A DNA stretch of 64,000 bases from Elusimicrobiota bacterium (GTDB lineage Bacteria; Elusimicrobiota; Elusimicrobia; UBA1565): assembly GCA_041660925.1 (NCBI GenBank), contig JBAZVI010000005.1:62001-126000 (forward strand), in the 5' to 3' direction. Made by a program: the position numbers and the translations under genes. Shown one piece after another: positions 46,387 to 54,917 of this stretch. The notes under the pieces were generated by a model. It was not told the origin of the DNA, searched no databases, and saw only the letters and a list, made by a program, of their open reading frames with translations. Numbering within the stretch: position 1 is the stretch's first letter; every line of letters starts with the position of its first letter.

Positions 46387-48095
46387 CTCTTTCTCCTTCG
46401 GATGTCGAGGATGCGGATCACGGGCCCGCGGCGCTCTCCCGGCGCGGGCATGAAGACGGCGAGGGGGCGGCCCTCCTGCTCGAGAGCGGCGAAAAAGGCG
46501 GCGAGCTCGGGGGAGCGCGCGGGGTCCGCGCCCGAGGAGCTCAGGGCGACGACCTCGACGCCGGCGGCGCGCGCGGCGGAGAGACCCTCGCGCACGTCGA
46601 GCACGGCGCGTCCGCGGGCCGACCACCCGGCGTGCCAGGTCCCGGAGCGCAGGTCGGCGCCGCTGCGCAGGATGCGCAGCACGCGCCGTCCGCCGCCGGG
46701 GTGCGAGCGCAGCATGAGCTCGTAGTAGCGCGCGCGGGGATGGCCCTCGGCGCGGGTCCGCTCGAGGAGCTCGGCGACCTGCTCGCGCGACATGCGCAGG
46801 GGAGGAGAGGCGTGTTCCTGGTCGGTGAGGACCGCCGCGCCGGGCCGCTCGCGCTCGAGCCAGTCCGCGGCGAGGCTCCGCGTGTCGGGCAGGACGAGCT
46901 CGCGGTCGAACGCACGGCACTGCGCGGCGCCCGGGAGGGCGAGCGCGAGCAGCGCGAGCGGGAAGAGCGGGGCGCGGGCGGGCAGCGCCGCGAGGACGCG
47001 CTCGACGAAGAACGCGGCCGCGAGCGCATAGGCCGGAAAGACCGAGAGCTGGTAGCGCTGCCAGCCGCCCTCCGGCGAGAGCGCGAGCGGGACGAGCAGG
47101 ACGACGCAGGGCCCGAGCAGCAGGAGGGCCTTGGCGCGCTCGCGCAGAAGAAGGAGCAGCGCCCCGCCCGCCAGCAGGGGCCCGCCGACGGCCCAGGGAC
47201 CGGCGAAAGCCGCGGCGTTGCCGAGCACCGCCCAGCCGACCGGCCCGCCGGCGCCGACCACCGTGCCCTGGTCGCGCACGTCGCGCAGGAAAGCCCGCCC
47301 ATCGAGCGCGATGAAAGGCGAGCCGCCGAGGAAGCCGAGGAACCAGCAGCCCAGCGCCTTCGCCGAGAGCGTGACCGCGGCGCGCAGGGCGTTCGCCTCG
47401 CGCGCAGGGCGCGGGGAGCCGCCGTCCAGCGCGCGGGCGAAGGCGGCCGCGGGGACGAGGGCCGCGAGCGGGGCCGCCGTGTACTGCGTCGAGGCGGCGA
47501 GGCCGGCGAAGACCCCGCAGAGCATGAGCGGCGCCTCCCCCCCGTCGTCGTAGTGGCGCACCGCGCAGAGCCAGGCCGCCGCGGAGAGCAGGAACATGAG
47601 CGAGTCGGGCTTGGCGGCATGCGCCGAGACGACGAGCGCGGGCGAGACCGCCAGCAGCGCCGCGGCCAGGAGGCCGCCGCGCCGCCCCAGGAGGCGCTCC
47701 CCGGACCGCAGGACGAGCCCGAGTCCGGCGAGCGAGCAGGCCGCCGCGAGGAGGCGGCCGAGCAGATAGAAGCCCTCGGGATGCCAGACGAAGAGCCCTC
47801 CGAAGTCGGCGGCCGAGCGCAGGAGCCCGAACCCCGACCAGAGAGCGAAAGAGACCCCGTAGGCGGCGAAGAGGACGTACATCCAGAGGGTCGGATACTT
47901 GAAGACGCCGGGGTTCAGCGAGCCGCGCGCGAAGGAGACGGCGACGTTGACGTGATGGGGCTCGTCGGCATTGAAGACCGCCGGCAGCCCGAAGGAGGCG
48001 CCGTCGAGGCGCAGGAAAGCGGCGAGCAGGAGGATCGCCAGGAGCCCGGCCCATGCGCCCGCGCGCGCGCGCGCGTCTACAGGAACGCCCGTCAT
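46383..48095 (-). CDS. GT-C-type membrane glycosyltransferase (ArnT/PMT-like), 570 aa
   Basis: Multi-spanning protein with about 11 TM helices and the acidic pair of GT39/GT83-type enzymes in the first periplasmic loop (FNADEPHHVNVAVSFARG). The soluble C-terminal 160 residues begin near FDRELVLPDTRSLAADWL. It is the first gene of the leftward operon. A TATACT box (minus, 48109-48104) lies 8 nt before the ATG, so translation may be leaderless. Confidence 0.82.
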   Translation of the reverse strand: MTGVPVDARARAGAWAGLLAILLLAAFLRLDGASFGLPAVFNADEPHHVNVAVSFARGSLNPGVFKYPTLWMYVLFAAYGVSFALWSGFGLLRSAADFGGLFVWHPEGFYLLGRLLAAACSLAGLGLVLRSGERLLGRRGGLLAAALLAVSPALVVSAHAAKPDSLMFLLSAAAWLCAVRHYDDGGEAPLMLCGVFAGLAASTQYTAAPLAALVPAAAFARALDGGSPRPAREANALRAAVTLSAKALGCWFLGFLGGSPFIALDGRAFLRDVRDQGTVVGAGGPVGWAVLGNAAAFAGPWAVGGPLLAGGALLLLLRERAKALLLLGPCVVLLVPLALSPEGGWQRYQLSVFPAYALAAAFFVERVLAALPARAPLFPLALLALALPGAAQCRAFDRELVLPDTRSLAADWLERERPGAAVLTDQEHASPPLRMSREQVAELLERTRAEGHPRARYYELMLRSHPGGGRRVLRILRSGADLRSGTWHAGWSARGRAVLDVREGLSAARAAGVEVVALSSSGADPARSPELAAFFAALEQEGRPLAVFMPAPGERRGPVIRILDIRRRKR

Positions 48096-48103
48096 GGGAT
48101 GCG

Positions 48104-48155
48104 AGTATAGCAAAACGCTCCGGGGCGGCCGGAGGACGGCGGAAATAGGTAGAAT
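48104..48155. promoter_or_regulatory. divergent -10 boxes of two polysaccharide operons
   Basis: The 66-bp gap between divergent start codons holds TATACT on the minus strand (48109-48104, 8 nt from ATG 48095) and TAGAAT on the plus strand (48150-48155, 6 nt from GTG 48162). No ribosome-binding site is visible for either, so both operons look leaderless. Confidence 0.5.
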
Positions 48156-48161
48156 GGCGGC

Positions 48162-48848
48162 GTGAACTCGCTGAGCATCGTCGTGCCCGCCTTCAACGAG
48201 GCCCGCACGATCCGCGGGGTCGTCGAGCGTCTGCTCGCGCTCAAGCTCCCGGTGCGCCTGGAGCTCCTCGTCGTCGACGACGGCTCCACCGACGGCACGG
48301 CCGACGCCCTCTCCGTCCTGCGCGACGCTCGCCTGAAGGTCCTGCGCCATCCGAAGAACCGCGGGAAGGGCGCGGCGGTGCGCACGGCCCTCGAGCAGGC
48401 CACCGGAGACTATCTCCTGGTCCAGGACGCCGACCTCGAGTACGACCCCGAGGACATCCCCCGCCTCCTCGAGCTCGCGGCGGCGGGCGCCCCGGCGGTC
48501 TACGGTTCGCGCATCCTCCGCACCGAGAACCCGGCCTCCTACCGGCGCTATTACTGGGGCGGGCGCTTCATCTCGCTGTGGACGAGCCTCCTCTTCCTGA
48601 CCCGCATCACCGACGAGCCGACCTGCTACAAGCTCGTGCGCACCGAGCTGCTGCGCTCGCTCGACCTCCAGTGCACGGGCTTCGAGTTCTGCCCGGAGGT
48701 GACCGCCAAGCTGCTCAAGCGCGGGCACCTCATCGTCGAGACCCCCATCCGCTACCGGCCCCGCTCCATCGAGGAAGGCAAGAAGATCCGATGGAAGGAC
48801 GGGGTCATCGCCCTGTGGACGCTGCTCAAGATCCGACTCGTCGGCTGA
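48162..48848 (+). CDS. GT2 glycosyltransferase, 228 aa
   Basis: Starts with GTG (MNSLSIVVPAFNEARTIRGVV). GT-A motifs: LLVVDDGSTDGT, NRGKGAAVRTALEQATGDYLLVQDADLEYDPEDI, and ITDEPTCYKLVRTEL. This is the dolichyl-phosphate-sugar synthase/GtrB-like type without the C-terminal TM pair. It lies divergent from the 48095 operon. The next gene, a GT-C protein, overlaps its stop. Confidence 0.88.
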   Translation: MNSLSIVVPAFNEARTIRGVVERLLALKLPVRLELLVVDDGSTDGTADALSVLRDARLKVLRHPKNRGKGAAVRTALEQATGDYLLVQDADLEYDPEDIPRLLELAAAGAPAVYGSRILRTENPASYRRYYWGGRFISLWTSLLFLTRITDEPTCYKLVRTELLRSLDLQCTGFEFCPEVTAKLLKRGHLIVETPIRYRPRSIEEGKKIRWKDGVIALWTLLKIRLVG

Positions 48849-50035
48849 TCGCGGCCGTCCCCGCCCGCGCTTGGTGGCTGGGGACCTTCCTCTGCGCGCT
48901 GGCCGTGCGCCTGGCCTGGCTCTGGGTCTGGCAGAGCCGCGGCTTCACCGACCGCTTCGGCTACGACCCCTACTTCACGATCGCCAACTTCTGGCACGGC
49001 TGGGGGCCGCCGTGGCTCGACGTGACGCACCCGCCGGCCTTCCCCTTCTGGATCTACCTGCTCCTCGGAGTCCTCGGCCGGCCGAGCCTCCTCGCGGTGC
49101 AGCTCGCCAACGTCCTGCTCTCGAGCGCGAGTCCTCTGCTGCTCGGGCTCTGGACGCGGCGCGCCTTCGGCGAGACCCCCGCCCGGCTCGCCGGCCTCTG
49201 GGCCGCCTTCGACCCGCTCCTCGTCTTCTTCGCCGTCCAGCCGCAGTCGGAGCCCTTCTTCGTCTTCGTCGAGCTCTGCTTCTTCCTCGCGCTGCAGGCC
49301 GCGCTCGCCTCGCCCTCGGCCCTGGGGGCCCTCGGCACGGGACTCCTCGGCGGACTGGCCTCGCTGACGCGCAGCGTCTTCGGCCCCTTCGCGCCGTTCC
49401 TCGCCGCGGCGCTGCTCTGGCCGCGCCGGCGCGAGCCGCGCGCCTGGGCGCTCGCCGGACTCCTCGCGCTGGGCTGGGCGGCCGGCCCCTCGCTCTGGGG
49501 CATGCGGAACCTGCGCATCCACGGCCGCTTCATCCCGCTCGCCGTCAACGGCGGCTGGAACCTCTGGGAGGGCTTCACGCTCGACCGCGAGGAGGTGCGC
49601 CGGCGGCCCTACGCGATGACGGAGGAGGCCGTGGCCGCCGGGCTCGACCCGCGCGACGCCGCGGCGACCGGCGAATACTTCGCGCGCAAGACGAAGACGT
49701 TCATGCGCGAGCACCCCGGAGCGGCCGCGCGCATCGTCGCCGGGAAGTTCTTCCTCTACTGGCGACCTTGGCCCTACGACCCGCACGACCCCCGCGTGCG
49801 CGCCGTGCTGGCCGCCTATTTCAGCGTCCTCTTCCTCCTCGCCGCGCTCGGGGCCTGGGCCGTGCGCCGCTCGGCGGCCGCGGCGCCGGTCTTCGCGCTC
49901 TTCGTCACCCTTTCACTGCTCCACTCCGTCTTCTTCACCTCGCTGCGCTACCGCACGCCGCTGGAGCCCTTCCTCGTCGTGTTCGCCGCGGCGGGAGCCC
50001 TGCGCCTGCTGGGCCGACGGCCGGAGGACGCATGA
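48845..50035 (+). CDS. GT-C-type membrane glycosyltransferase, possible CTG start, 396 aa
   Basis: The frame from about 48870 is clearly coding: several TM helices, loop FGYDPYFTIANFWHGWGPPWLDVTHPP, and conserved NLRIHGRFIPLAVNGGWNLWEG. No ATG, GTG or TTG lies between the upstream stop and the first TM helix. CTG at 48845 overlaps the previous TGA as CTGA, exactly like the ATGA/GTGA/TTGA joints of the other genes here, so I take it as start. GTG at 48815 is the alternative and would add ten residues. Likely transfers sugar from a lipid carrier. Confidence 0.7.
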   Translation: MIAAVPARAWWLGTFLCALAVRLAWLWVWQSRGFTDRFGYDPYFTIANFWHGWGPPWLDVTHPPAFPFWIYLLLGVLGRPSLLAVQLANVLLSSASPLLLGLWTRRAFGETPARLAGLWAAFDPLLVFFAVQPQSEPFFVFVELCFFLALQAALASPSALGALGTGLLGGLASLTRSVFGPFAPFLAAALLWPRRREPRAWALAGLLALGWAAGPSLWGMRNLRIHGRFIPLAVNGGWNLWEGFTLDREEVRRRPYAMTEEAVAAGLDPRDAAATGEYFARKTKTFMREHPGAAARIVAGKFFLYWRPWPYDPHDPRVRAVLAAYFSVLFLLAALGAWAVRRSAAAAPVFALFVTLSLLHSVFFTSLRYRTPLEPFLVVFAAAGALRLLGRRPEDA

Positions 50036-51030
50036 GCGCCCCGTTCTTCTCGGTCATCGTGCCTTCCTACAACCGCGCGCGCATGCTGCGCAGCGCGCTC
50101 GAGACCGTGCGCTGGCAGGACTGCCCCGACTGGGAGTGCTTCGTCGTCGACGACGGCTCCACCGACGACACCGCCGCCGTCCTCGACGCCTGCGCCGGCG
50201 ACGCGCGTTTCCGCGTCATCCGCTCGCCGAAGAACGAGGGGATGAACGCTTCGCGCAACAAGGCCCTGCGCGAGGCGCGCGGGCGCTTCGTCACCTTCCT
50301 CGACTCCGACGACCTCTGGCTCCCGGGAAGGCTCGCCGCCTTCCGCACGCGCGCCGAGCAGGGACCCGAGGCCGGCTTCCTCTTCTCCAACGCATGGCTG
50401 CTGCGCTTCGACCGGGTCGTCGGCCTCCTCTTCGACCCCGCGCGCGAGGTCCCGGAAGGGCCCGTCCCGGGCCACTACGCGATCGGGGAAGGACGCCTGC
50501 CCTACGTGACCACCAACGTGGCCATCCGCCGCGACGCCTTCGAGCGCTGGGGTCTCTTCCGCACGGAGATGAAGACGCTCGACACGGAGCTCTTCGCCCG
50601 CTTCCTGCGCGAGGGCCTGCCGGTCGCCGTGCTGCGCGAGCCGCTCTCCGTGCGCCGCATGCACGAGGGACAGTTGACCGTGCGCTGGGAGGAGAACTTC
50701 CAGGAGGCCATGACGGCGCTCACGGCCTCCGGGGCCGACGAGGCCGAGACACGGCGGCTGCGCGCCCAGATCGCCTGCGAGATGGCCGGCTACCTGCTCA
50801 AAGGCGGACGCCCCGACGAGGTCCGTCCGTTCCTGCGCCGGGAGCTCGGCGCCGGCGCCGCCTCCCGCCCCGAATGGTGGTTCAGCTACGCGCCTGCCGC
50901 GCTCCTGCGTGCGCTCAAGTCCGCGCGGGCCCTCTGGCTGAAGACGCGCTTCCACCCGGCGTTCGCGCCGATATCGTACGGGGACGTCCTGTCGAAGGTG
51001 GAGCCGCTGCTGAGGAAGGAAGTCGACTAG
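50032..51030 (+). CDS. GT2 glycosyltransferase, 332 aa
   Basis: A cytoplasmic GT-A enzyme: FSVIVPSYNRARMLRSALETV, CFVVDDGSTDDTAAVL, SRNKALREARGRFVTFLDSDDLWLP (DxD metal motif) and RMHEGQLTVRWEENF. The C-terminal 100 residues are helical. The ATG overlaps the previous stop by 4 bp. Its stop overlaps the stop of wecB on the other strand (CTAG at 51027-51030). Adds a sugar to the surface glycan; the donor is unknown. Confidence 0.88.
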   Translation: MSAPFFSVIVPSYNRARMLRSALETVRWQDCPDWECFVVDDGSTDDTAAVLDACAGDARFRVIRSPKNEGMNASRNKALREARGRFVTFLDSDDLWLPGRLAAFRTRAEQGPEAGFLFSNAWLLRFDRVVGLLFDPAREVPEGPVPGHYAIGEGRLPYVTTNVAIRRDAFERWGLFRTEMKTLDTELFARFLREGLPVAVLREPLSVRRMHEGQLTVRWEENFQEAMTALTASGADEAETRRLRAQIACEMAGYLLKGGRPDEVRPFLRRELGAGAASRPEWWFSYAPAALLRALKSARALWLKTRFHPAFAPISYGDVLSKVEPLLRKEVD

Positions 51031-52103
51031 CGGCCGGACTGCCAGCGGGCGACGGCCTCGGCGATGCGCTCGGAGGCCCGCCCGTCCCAGAGCGGAGGCA
51101 CCTCGCCCTTCTTGCCCCGCCCCTCGAGGATGCGCCCGAGCTCCCGCTCGAGCTTCTCCATGTCCTGGCCGACGAGGAGGTTGGTCCCGGTCTCGATGGT
51201 GACCGGCCGCTCGGTGTTCTCGCGCACGGTGAGGCAGGGCACGCCGAGGAAGGTCGTCTCCTCCTGCACGCCGCCCGAGTCGGTGACGACGGCGAGCGCC
51301 GTCTTCTGAAGCGCGAGGAACTCGAGATAGCCGAGCGGCTCGAGAAGGTGGAAGGCCTCGCTCGAGGGCTTCAGGCCGAGCCCCTCCATGCGCCGGCGCG
51401 TGCGCGGGTGCACCGGGAAGACGACCGGCGCCTTGCGCGCGGCGGCGTCGAGGGTCTTGAAGATGCGGGCGAAGGTCGTCGGATCGTCGACGTTCGAGGG
51501 CCGGTGCAGGGTGACCAGCACGCTGCGCTCCGGCAGTCCCGGGAGGTCGGGCCGGCATGCCTGGGGGAGGAGCCCGACCAGGGTGTCGATCATCACGTTG
51601 CCGACCCGGCGGATCTTGGTCGCGGCGACGCCCTCGCGCCGCAGATTCTCATCGGCGTCGGCGGAGGGGGTGAAGAGCAGGTCGGCCACCTGGTCGGTGA
51701 CGATGCGGTTGACCTCCTCGGGCATCGCGCGGTCGAAGGAGCGCAGCCCCGCCTCGACGTGCCCCACGGGCAGCGGCATCTTCGCGCAGAGCAGAGCGGC
51801 GGCGACCGTCGAGTTCACGTCGCCGTAGACGAGCACGAGCTCGGGGCGGCGCTCGAGGAGGACGGGCTCGAGACGCTCCATGACCTGCGCGGTCTGGGCG
51901 CCGTGGGAGCCCGAGCCCACCTCGAGGTTGACGTCGGGCGCCGGCAGGCCGAGCTGCCGGAAGAAGAGCTCCGACATGTTGGCGTCGTAGTGCTGACCGG
52001 TGTGCACGAGCAGCTGCTCGTGGCCGCGGGCCGCGAGCGCCTTGAGCACCGGGGCGGCCTTCATGAAATTCGGCCGCGCGCCGACGACGTGGAGGATCCT
52101 CAC
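51027..52103 (-). CDS. wecB: UDP-N-acetylglucosamine 2-epimerase, 358 aa
   Basis: The start region is RILHVVGARPNFMKAAPVL, typical of WecB. Other motifs: LVHTGQHYDANMSELFF, VYGDVNSTVAAAL, GHVEAGLRSFDRAMPEEVNR, TLHRPSNVDD and VTDSGGVQEETTFLGVP. GTG at 52103 is preferred over an in-frame ATG at 52133 because TATCAT (minus, 52115-52110) sits 6 nt before it, and homologues begin at this point. It makes UDP-ManNAc from UDP-GlcNAc for surface polysaccharide. Its upstream neighbour is the RAYT gene, 33 bp away. Confidence 0.92.
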   Translation of the reverse strand: MRILHVVGARPNFMKAAPVLKALAARGHEQLLVHTGQHYDANMSELFFRQLGLPAPDVNLEVGSGSHGAQTAQVMERLEPVLLERRPELVLVYGDVNSTVAAALLCAKMPLPVGHVEAGLRSFDRAMPEEVNRIVTDQVADLLFTPSADADENLRREGVAATKIRRVGNVMIDTLVGLLPQACRPDLPGLPERSVLVTLHRPSNVDDPTTFARIFKTLDAAARKAPVVFPVHPRTRRRMEGLGLKPSSEAFHLLEPLGYLEFLALQKTALAVVTDSGGVQEETTFLGVPCLTVRENTERPVTIETGTNLLVGQDMEKLERELGRILEGRGKKGEVPPLWDGRASERIAEAVARWQSGR

Positions 52104-52109
52104 GGGCAT

Positions 52110-52115
52110 ATGATA
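52110..52115 (-). promoter_or_regulatory. -10 box TATCAT of wecB
   Basis: TATCAT on the minus strand lies 6 nt before the GTG at 52103, the same spacing as the other putative leaderless starts. It overlaps an upstream in-frame ATG, which argues against that ATG. Confidence 0.4.
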
Positions 52116-52135
52116 GCTCTTTGCCGTCGACATTT

Positions 52136-52747
52136 TCAGGCGGTCCCCATCCAGGGAGCCCTCAGGCCGGGAGCATAGATCCGCTCCTCCTCGCGCGGCC
52201 GCGCCATCCCGCTGAGGACGAAGCGCCGCAGTTCCGCCCGCGCCCGCTCAGTCTCCGTGCCGAAGATCCCGAGCACGAACGCCTCATCGATGAGCGGGTC
52301 CGGCACCCCCTCCGCCAAAGCCGCCCAGCTGGACCACCGCCAATCCCCAGGCATCCCCGCCAACCCCGCCCGCACGGGGTTCAAGTGGATATACCGCACC
52401 ATCTCCATGAACTGCTCATCCCGCTCGCATAACACCGGATAGTAATTGTCTTCGAACAGATGCCCACGAACACCGCGCCGCCGATTGAAGGCTTTTGCAT
52501 AGCGCATGAGAACCGAATGCATCACCTTCCAGACGGGGTTTTGCAAGACCCTCAAGAGCAAATGAAGGTGGTTCGGCATCAGGCAATATGCGAACAAATC
52601 GAATCCGAACTTATGCTTCGACTTCTCCAGCCCGCGCATAAAGATCTCGACATCCGCATCATCCTCGAAAACCGTCTTCCCGCCGTTCCCACGGGTAGTA
52701 ACATGAAGAATCGCTCCCTCGAAATGCCCGCCATCCCACTTCGCCAT
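52136..52747 (-). CDS. REP-associated tyrosine transposase (RAYT, Y1/HUH family), 203 aa
   Basis: The HUH-type motif PNHLHLLL (His60, His62) and the nucleophile region YIHLNPVRAG (Tyr119) define a Y1 transposase of the IS200/IS605-related RAYT group. RGNGGKTVFEDDADVEIFM and HLFEDNYYPVLCE are also typical. RAYTs cut single-stranded hairpins at REP sequences rather than moving an IS of their own. It is a single-copy gene in this window and lies 35 bp from a perfect 56-bp palindrome. Codon use is less GC-extreme than its neighbours. The frame appears intact. Confidence 0.92.
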   Translation of the reverse strand: MAKWDGGHFEGAILHVTTRGNGGKTVFEDDADVEIFMRGLEKSKHKFGFDLFAYCLMPNHLHLLLRVLQNPVWKVMHSVLMRYAKAFNRRRGVRGHLFEDNYYPVLCERDEQFMEMVRYIHLNPVRAGLAGMPGDWRWSSWAALAEGVPDPLIDEAFVLGIFGTETERARAELRRFVLSGMARPREEERIYAPGLRAPWMGTA

Positions 52748-52781
52748 ACAGAGACTACGCGCGACCAGGTGAAATAGTTCC

Positions 52782-52837
52782 ACACCTGGTTTCCTCACAC
52801 CAGGTGTCCGGACACCTGGTGTGAGGAAACCAGGTGT
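52782..52837. repeat. perfect 56-bp palindrome made of two inverted REP-like hairpins
   Basis: The centre is between 52809 and 52810. Each 28-bp half is itself a hairpin with arms ACACCTGGT and ACCAGGTGT around TTCCTCAC. The structure is a BIME-like inverted REP pair in the upstream region of the RAYT gene and overlaps the likely promoter of the epimerase gene (TATAAT at 52850-52855). Confidence 0.9.
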
Positions 52838-52849
52838 CATGACAATAGG

Positions 52850-52855
52850 TATAAT
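52850..52855 (+). promoter_or_regulatory. -10 box TATAAT of the epimerase-led operon
   Basis: TATAAT lies 12 bp before the ATG at 52868. Any -35 element would fall within the right arm of the 56-bp palindrome. Confidence 0.45.
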
Positions 52856-52867
52856 CGCGGGCGCGAT

Positions 52868-53797
52868 ATGAAACAGGTACTTGTGACGGGCGGGGCGGGG
52901 GCGATCGGGCGCAACCTCGTGGACGCGCTGCTGCGCGAGCGGGGCACGGCGGTGACGGTGCTCGACGACGGCAGCTCGGGGCGGCTCGACCTCGTCCCGA
53001 AGCGCGCACGGCTCGTGCGCGGCGACGTGGCCGACGAGCGCCTGCTGGCGCGGGTCCTGCGCACGCCCTTTCAGGAGATCTACCACCTGGCCGCCTTCTT
53101 CGCCAACCAGAACTCCGTCGACCATCCCGTGCGCGACTTCCGCACCAACGCCCTCGGGACCGTGCTGCTGCTCGACGCCGCATCGCGCCTGCGCGGGCTC
53201 CGGGCCCTGGCCTTCGCCTCCACCTCCTCGCTCACGGGCGACCTGGAGGAGGGGCTCGTCGACGGCTTCAGCACCCCTTACATGGCCTCGAAGTACGCCG
53301 GAGAGCTCTGCGGCCGCTGGTACCGCGCCGCGCGCGGCGTGCCGCTGCGGGTCCTGCGCTACTACAACTGCTACGGGCCGGGGGAGTTCCCCGGCCGCTA
53401 CCGCAACGTCGTCATCAACTTCATCGACCTCGCGCTGCGCGGCCTGCCCCTGCCGGTGACCGGCACGGGACGGGAGACCCGCGACTTCACCTTCGTCGAC
53501 GACATCGTGCGCGGGACGCTGCTCGTCGCGCGCTCGCGCCGCGTCGACCCGCGCCGCGTCTACGCCCTCGGCACCGGGAAGGAGACGGCCATCGTCGACC
53601 TGGCCCGGACGATCAACCGCCTCGTCGGCAGCACCGTCCCGCTCGAGCGCAAGCCCCAGCGCGGCTGGGACCGCACGCGGCGGCGGCGCGCCGACTGGTC
53701 GCTCGCCCGCCGCCACGCGGGCTACCGCCCCAGGGTGGACCTCGAGACGGGCCTGGAGCGCACGATCGCCTGGTACTGCCGGGAGACGGGAAGGTAG
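52868..53797 (+). CDS. NAD-dependent sugar epimerase/dehydratase (extended SDR), 309 aa
   Basis: Rossmann motif VTGGAGAIGRNLVDALL, NAD-site DDGSSGRLD, and the catalytic YMASK (Tyr-x3-Lys) with an upstream Ser (STSSLTGDLEEG). LRYYNCYGPGEF is typical of UDP-glucose 4-epimerases and UDP-glucuronate decarboxylases. It heads the seven-gene rightward operon to 60915 and would supply a nucleotide sugar. The exact substrate cannot be assigned. Confidence 0.88.
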   Translation: MKQVLVTGGAGAIGRNLVDALLRERGTAVTVLDDGSSGRLDLVPKRARLVRGDVADERLLARVLRTPFQEIYHLAAFFANQNSVDHPVRDFRTNALGTVLLLDAASRLRGLRALAFASTSSLTGDLEEGLVDGFSTPYMASKYAGELCGRWYRAARGVPLRVLRYYNCYGPGEFPGRYRNVVINFIDLALRGLPLPVTGTGRETRDFTFVDDIVRGTLLVARSRRVDPRRVYALGTGKETAIVDLARTINRLVGSTVPLERKPQRGWDRTRRRRADWSLARRHAGYRPRVDLETGLERTIAWYCRETGR

Positions 53798-53798
53798 C

Positions 53799-54917
53799 GT
53801 GCGCATCGGCCTGGAGATCACCGGGGCGCTCGCCGGCGGCGGCTACCGCCGCTACAACGAGTGCCTCCTCCAGGCGCTCGCCGAGGTCGGTCCCCAGCAC
53901 GAGTACGTCGTCTTCGGCGCCTACTGGCGCGGCTTCCCCGAGCGCGGCGACGCGCTGCGCATCCCGAAGCTCCCCAACTTCCGCACCGAGTTCCGCCGCC
54001 TGCCGCAGTGCCTGCTCTACCCCGCCGAGGAGTACCTCGGACTGCGCTGGCATGAGAACTTCCTCGAAAGGCTCGGCGTGCAGGTCGTCCACGGCCTGGG
54101 CACGCGGACCCCGCCGCTCGAACGCATCCCCTCGACGATCACCCTGCACTTCTCGGGCCTCTGGGACTTCAAGGGCGTCTGGAACAAGTTCTACTTCGAG
54201 AAGCTCACCGAGCGCTCGGTGCGCCAGTCGGCGAAGATCATCTCCATCTCCGAACACTGCGCGCGCGAGTGCACGAAGGCCTGGGGGACGCCGAACGAGA
54301 AGTTCGCCATCATCCCCTATGGCGGTCCCGAGCCGCACTTCGCGCCCTCGGGCCGCCCGCCGAAGGACCCTCCCTACTTCCTGTTCGTCGGCATGACCCG
54401 CCCGCAGAAGCGGCCGCGCCTCCTCGTCGAGGCCTTCTGCCGCATGAAGGCACGCCGCCCCGACCTGCGCCACCGCCTCGTCTTCGCGGGAGCGCCGGGC
54501 GAAGACCAGGCCTGGCTCGAGCACCGACTCGAGCAGACGGGCATGCGGATGCACGCCGACTTCCTCGGCCTCGTCCCGCAGGACCGCGTGCACACGCTCT
54601 TCCAGGACGCCTACGCCTGCGTCTGCCCCTCCACCGAGGAGGGCTTCGCGCTCCCCGCGGCCGAGGCGATGGCCTGCGGGACCCCGGTCATCGGCGTCAA
54701 CGCCGGGGCGCTGCCCGAGACCATCGGCGAGGCCGGCCTGCTCCCGGCGCCCGACCCCGATGCGCTCGCCGATGCCATGGAACGCGTCGCGATGGACCCC
54801 GCCCTGCGCGCGCGCCTCGCCGAGAGGGGCCTGGAGCGCGTGAAGCTCTTCTCCTGGCAGGAAGCCGCGCGCCGCACCCTCGCCGTCTACGAGGAGCTGC
54901 TCGCGGGGGCTCGATGA
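53799..54917 (+). CDS. GT4-family glycosyltransferase (GT-B fold), 372 aa
   Basis: GTG start 1 bp behind the epimerase stop. The C-terminal half has the GT-B signature: YFLFVGMTRPQKRPRLLVEAF, LGLVPQDRVHTLFQDAYACVCPSTEEGFALPAAEAMACGTPVI, the E-x7-E motif included. The N-terminal half carries IGLEITGALAGGGYRRYN and KIISISEHCAREC. It transfers an activated sugar to a lipid-linked glycan on the cytoplasmic face. Confidence 0.9.
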   Translation: MRIGLEITGALAGGGYRRYNECLLQALAEVGPQHEYVVFGAYWRGFPERGDALRIPKLPNFRTEFRRLPQCLLYPAEEYLGLRWHENFLERLGVQVVHGLGTRTPPLERIPSTITLHFSGLWDFKGVWNKFYFEKLTERSVRQSAKIISISEHCARECTKAWGTPNEKFAIIPYGGPEPHFAPSGRPPKDPPYFLFVGMTRPQKRPRLLVEAFCRMKARRPDLRHRLVFAGAPGEDQAWLEHRLEQTGMRMHADFLGLVPQDRVHTLFQDAYACVCPSTEEGFALPAAEAMACGTPVIGVNAGALPETIGEAGLLPAPDPDALADAMERVAMDPALRARLAERGLERVKLFSWQEAARRTLAVYEELLAGAR

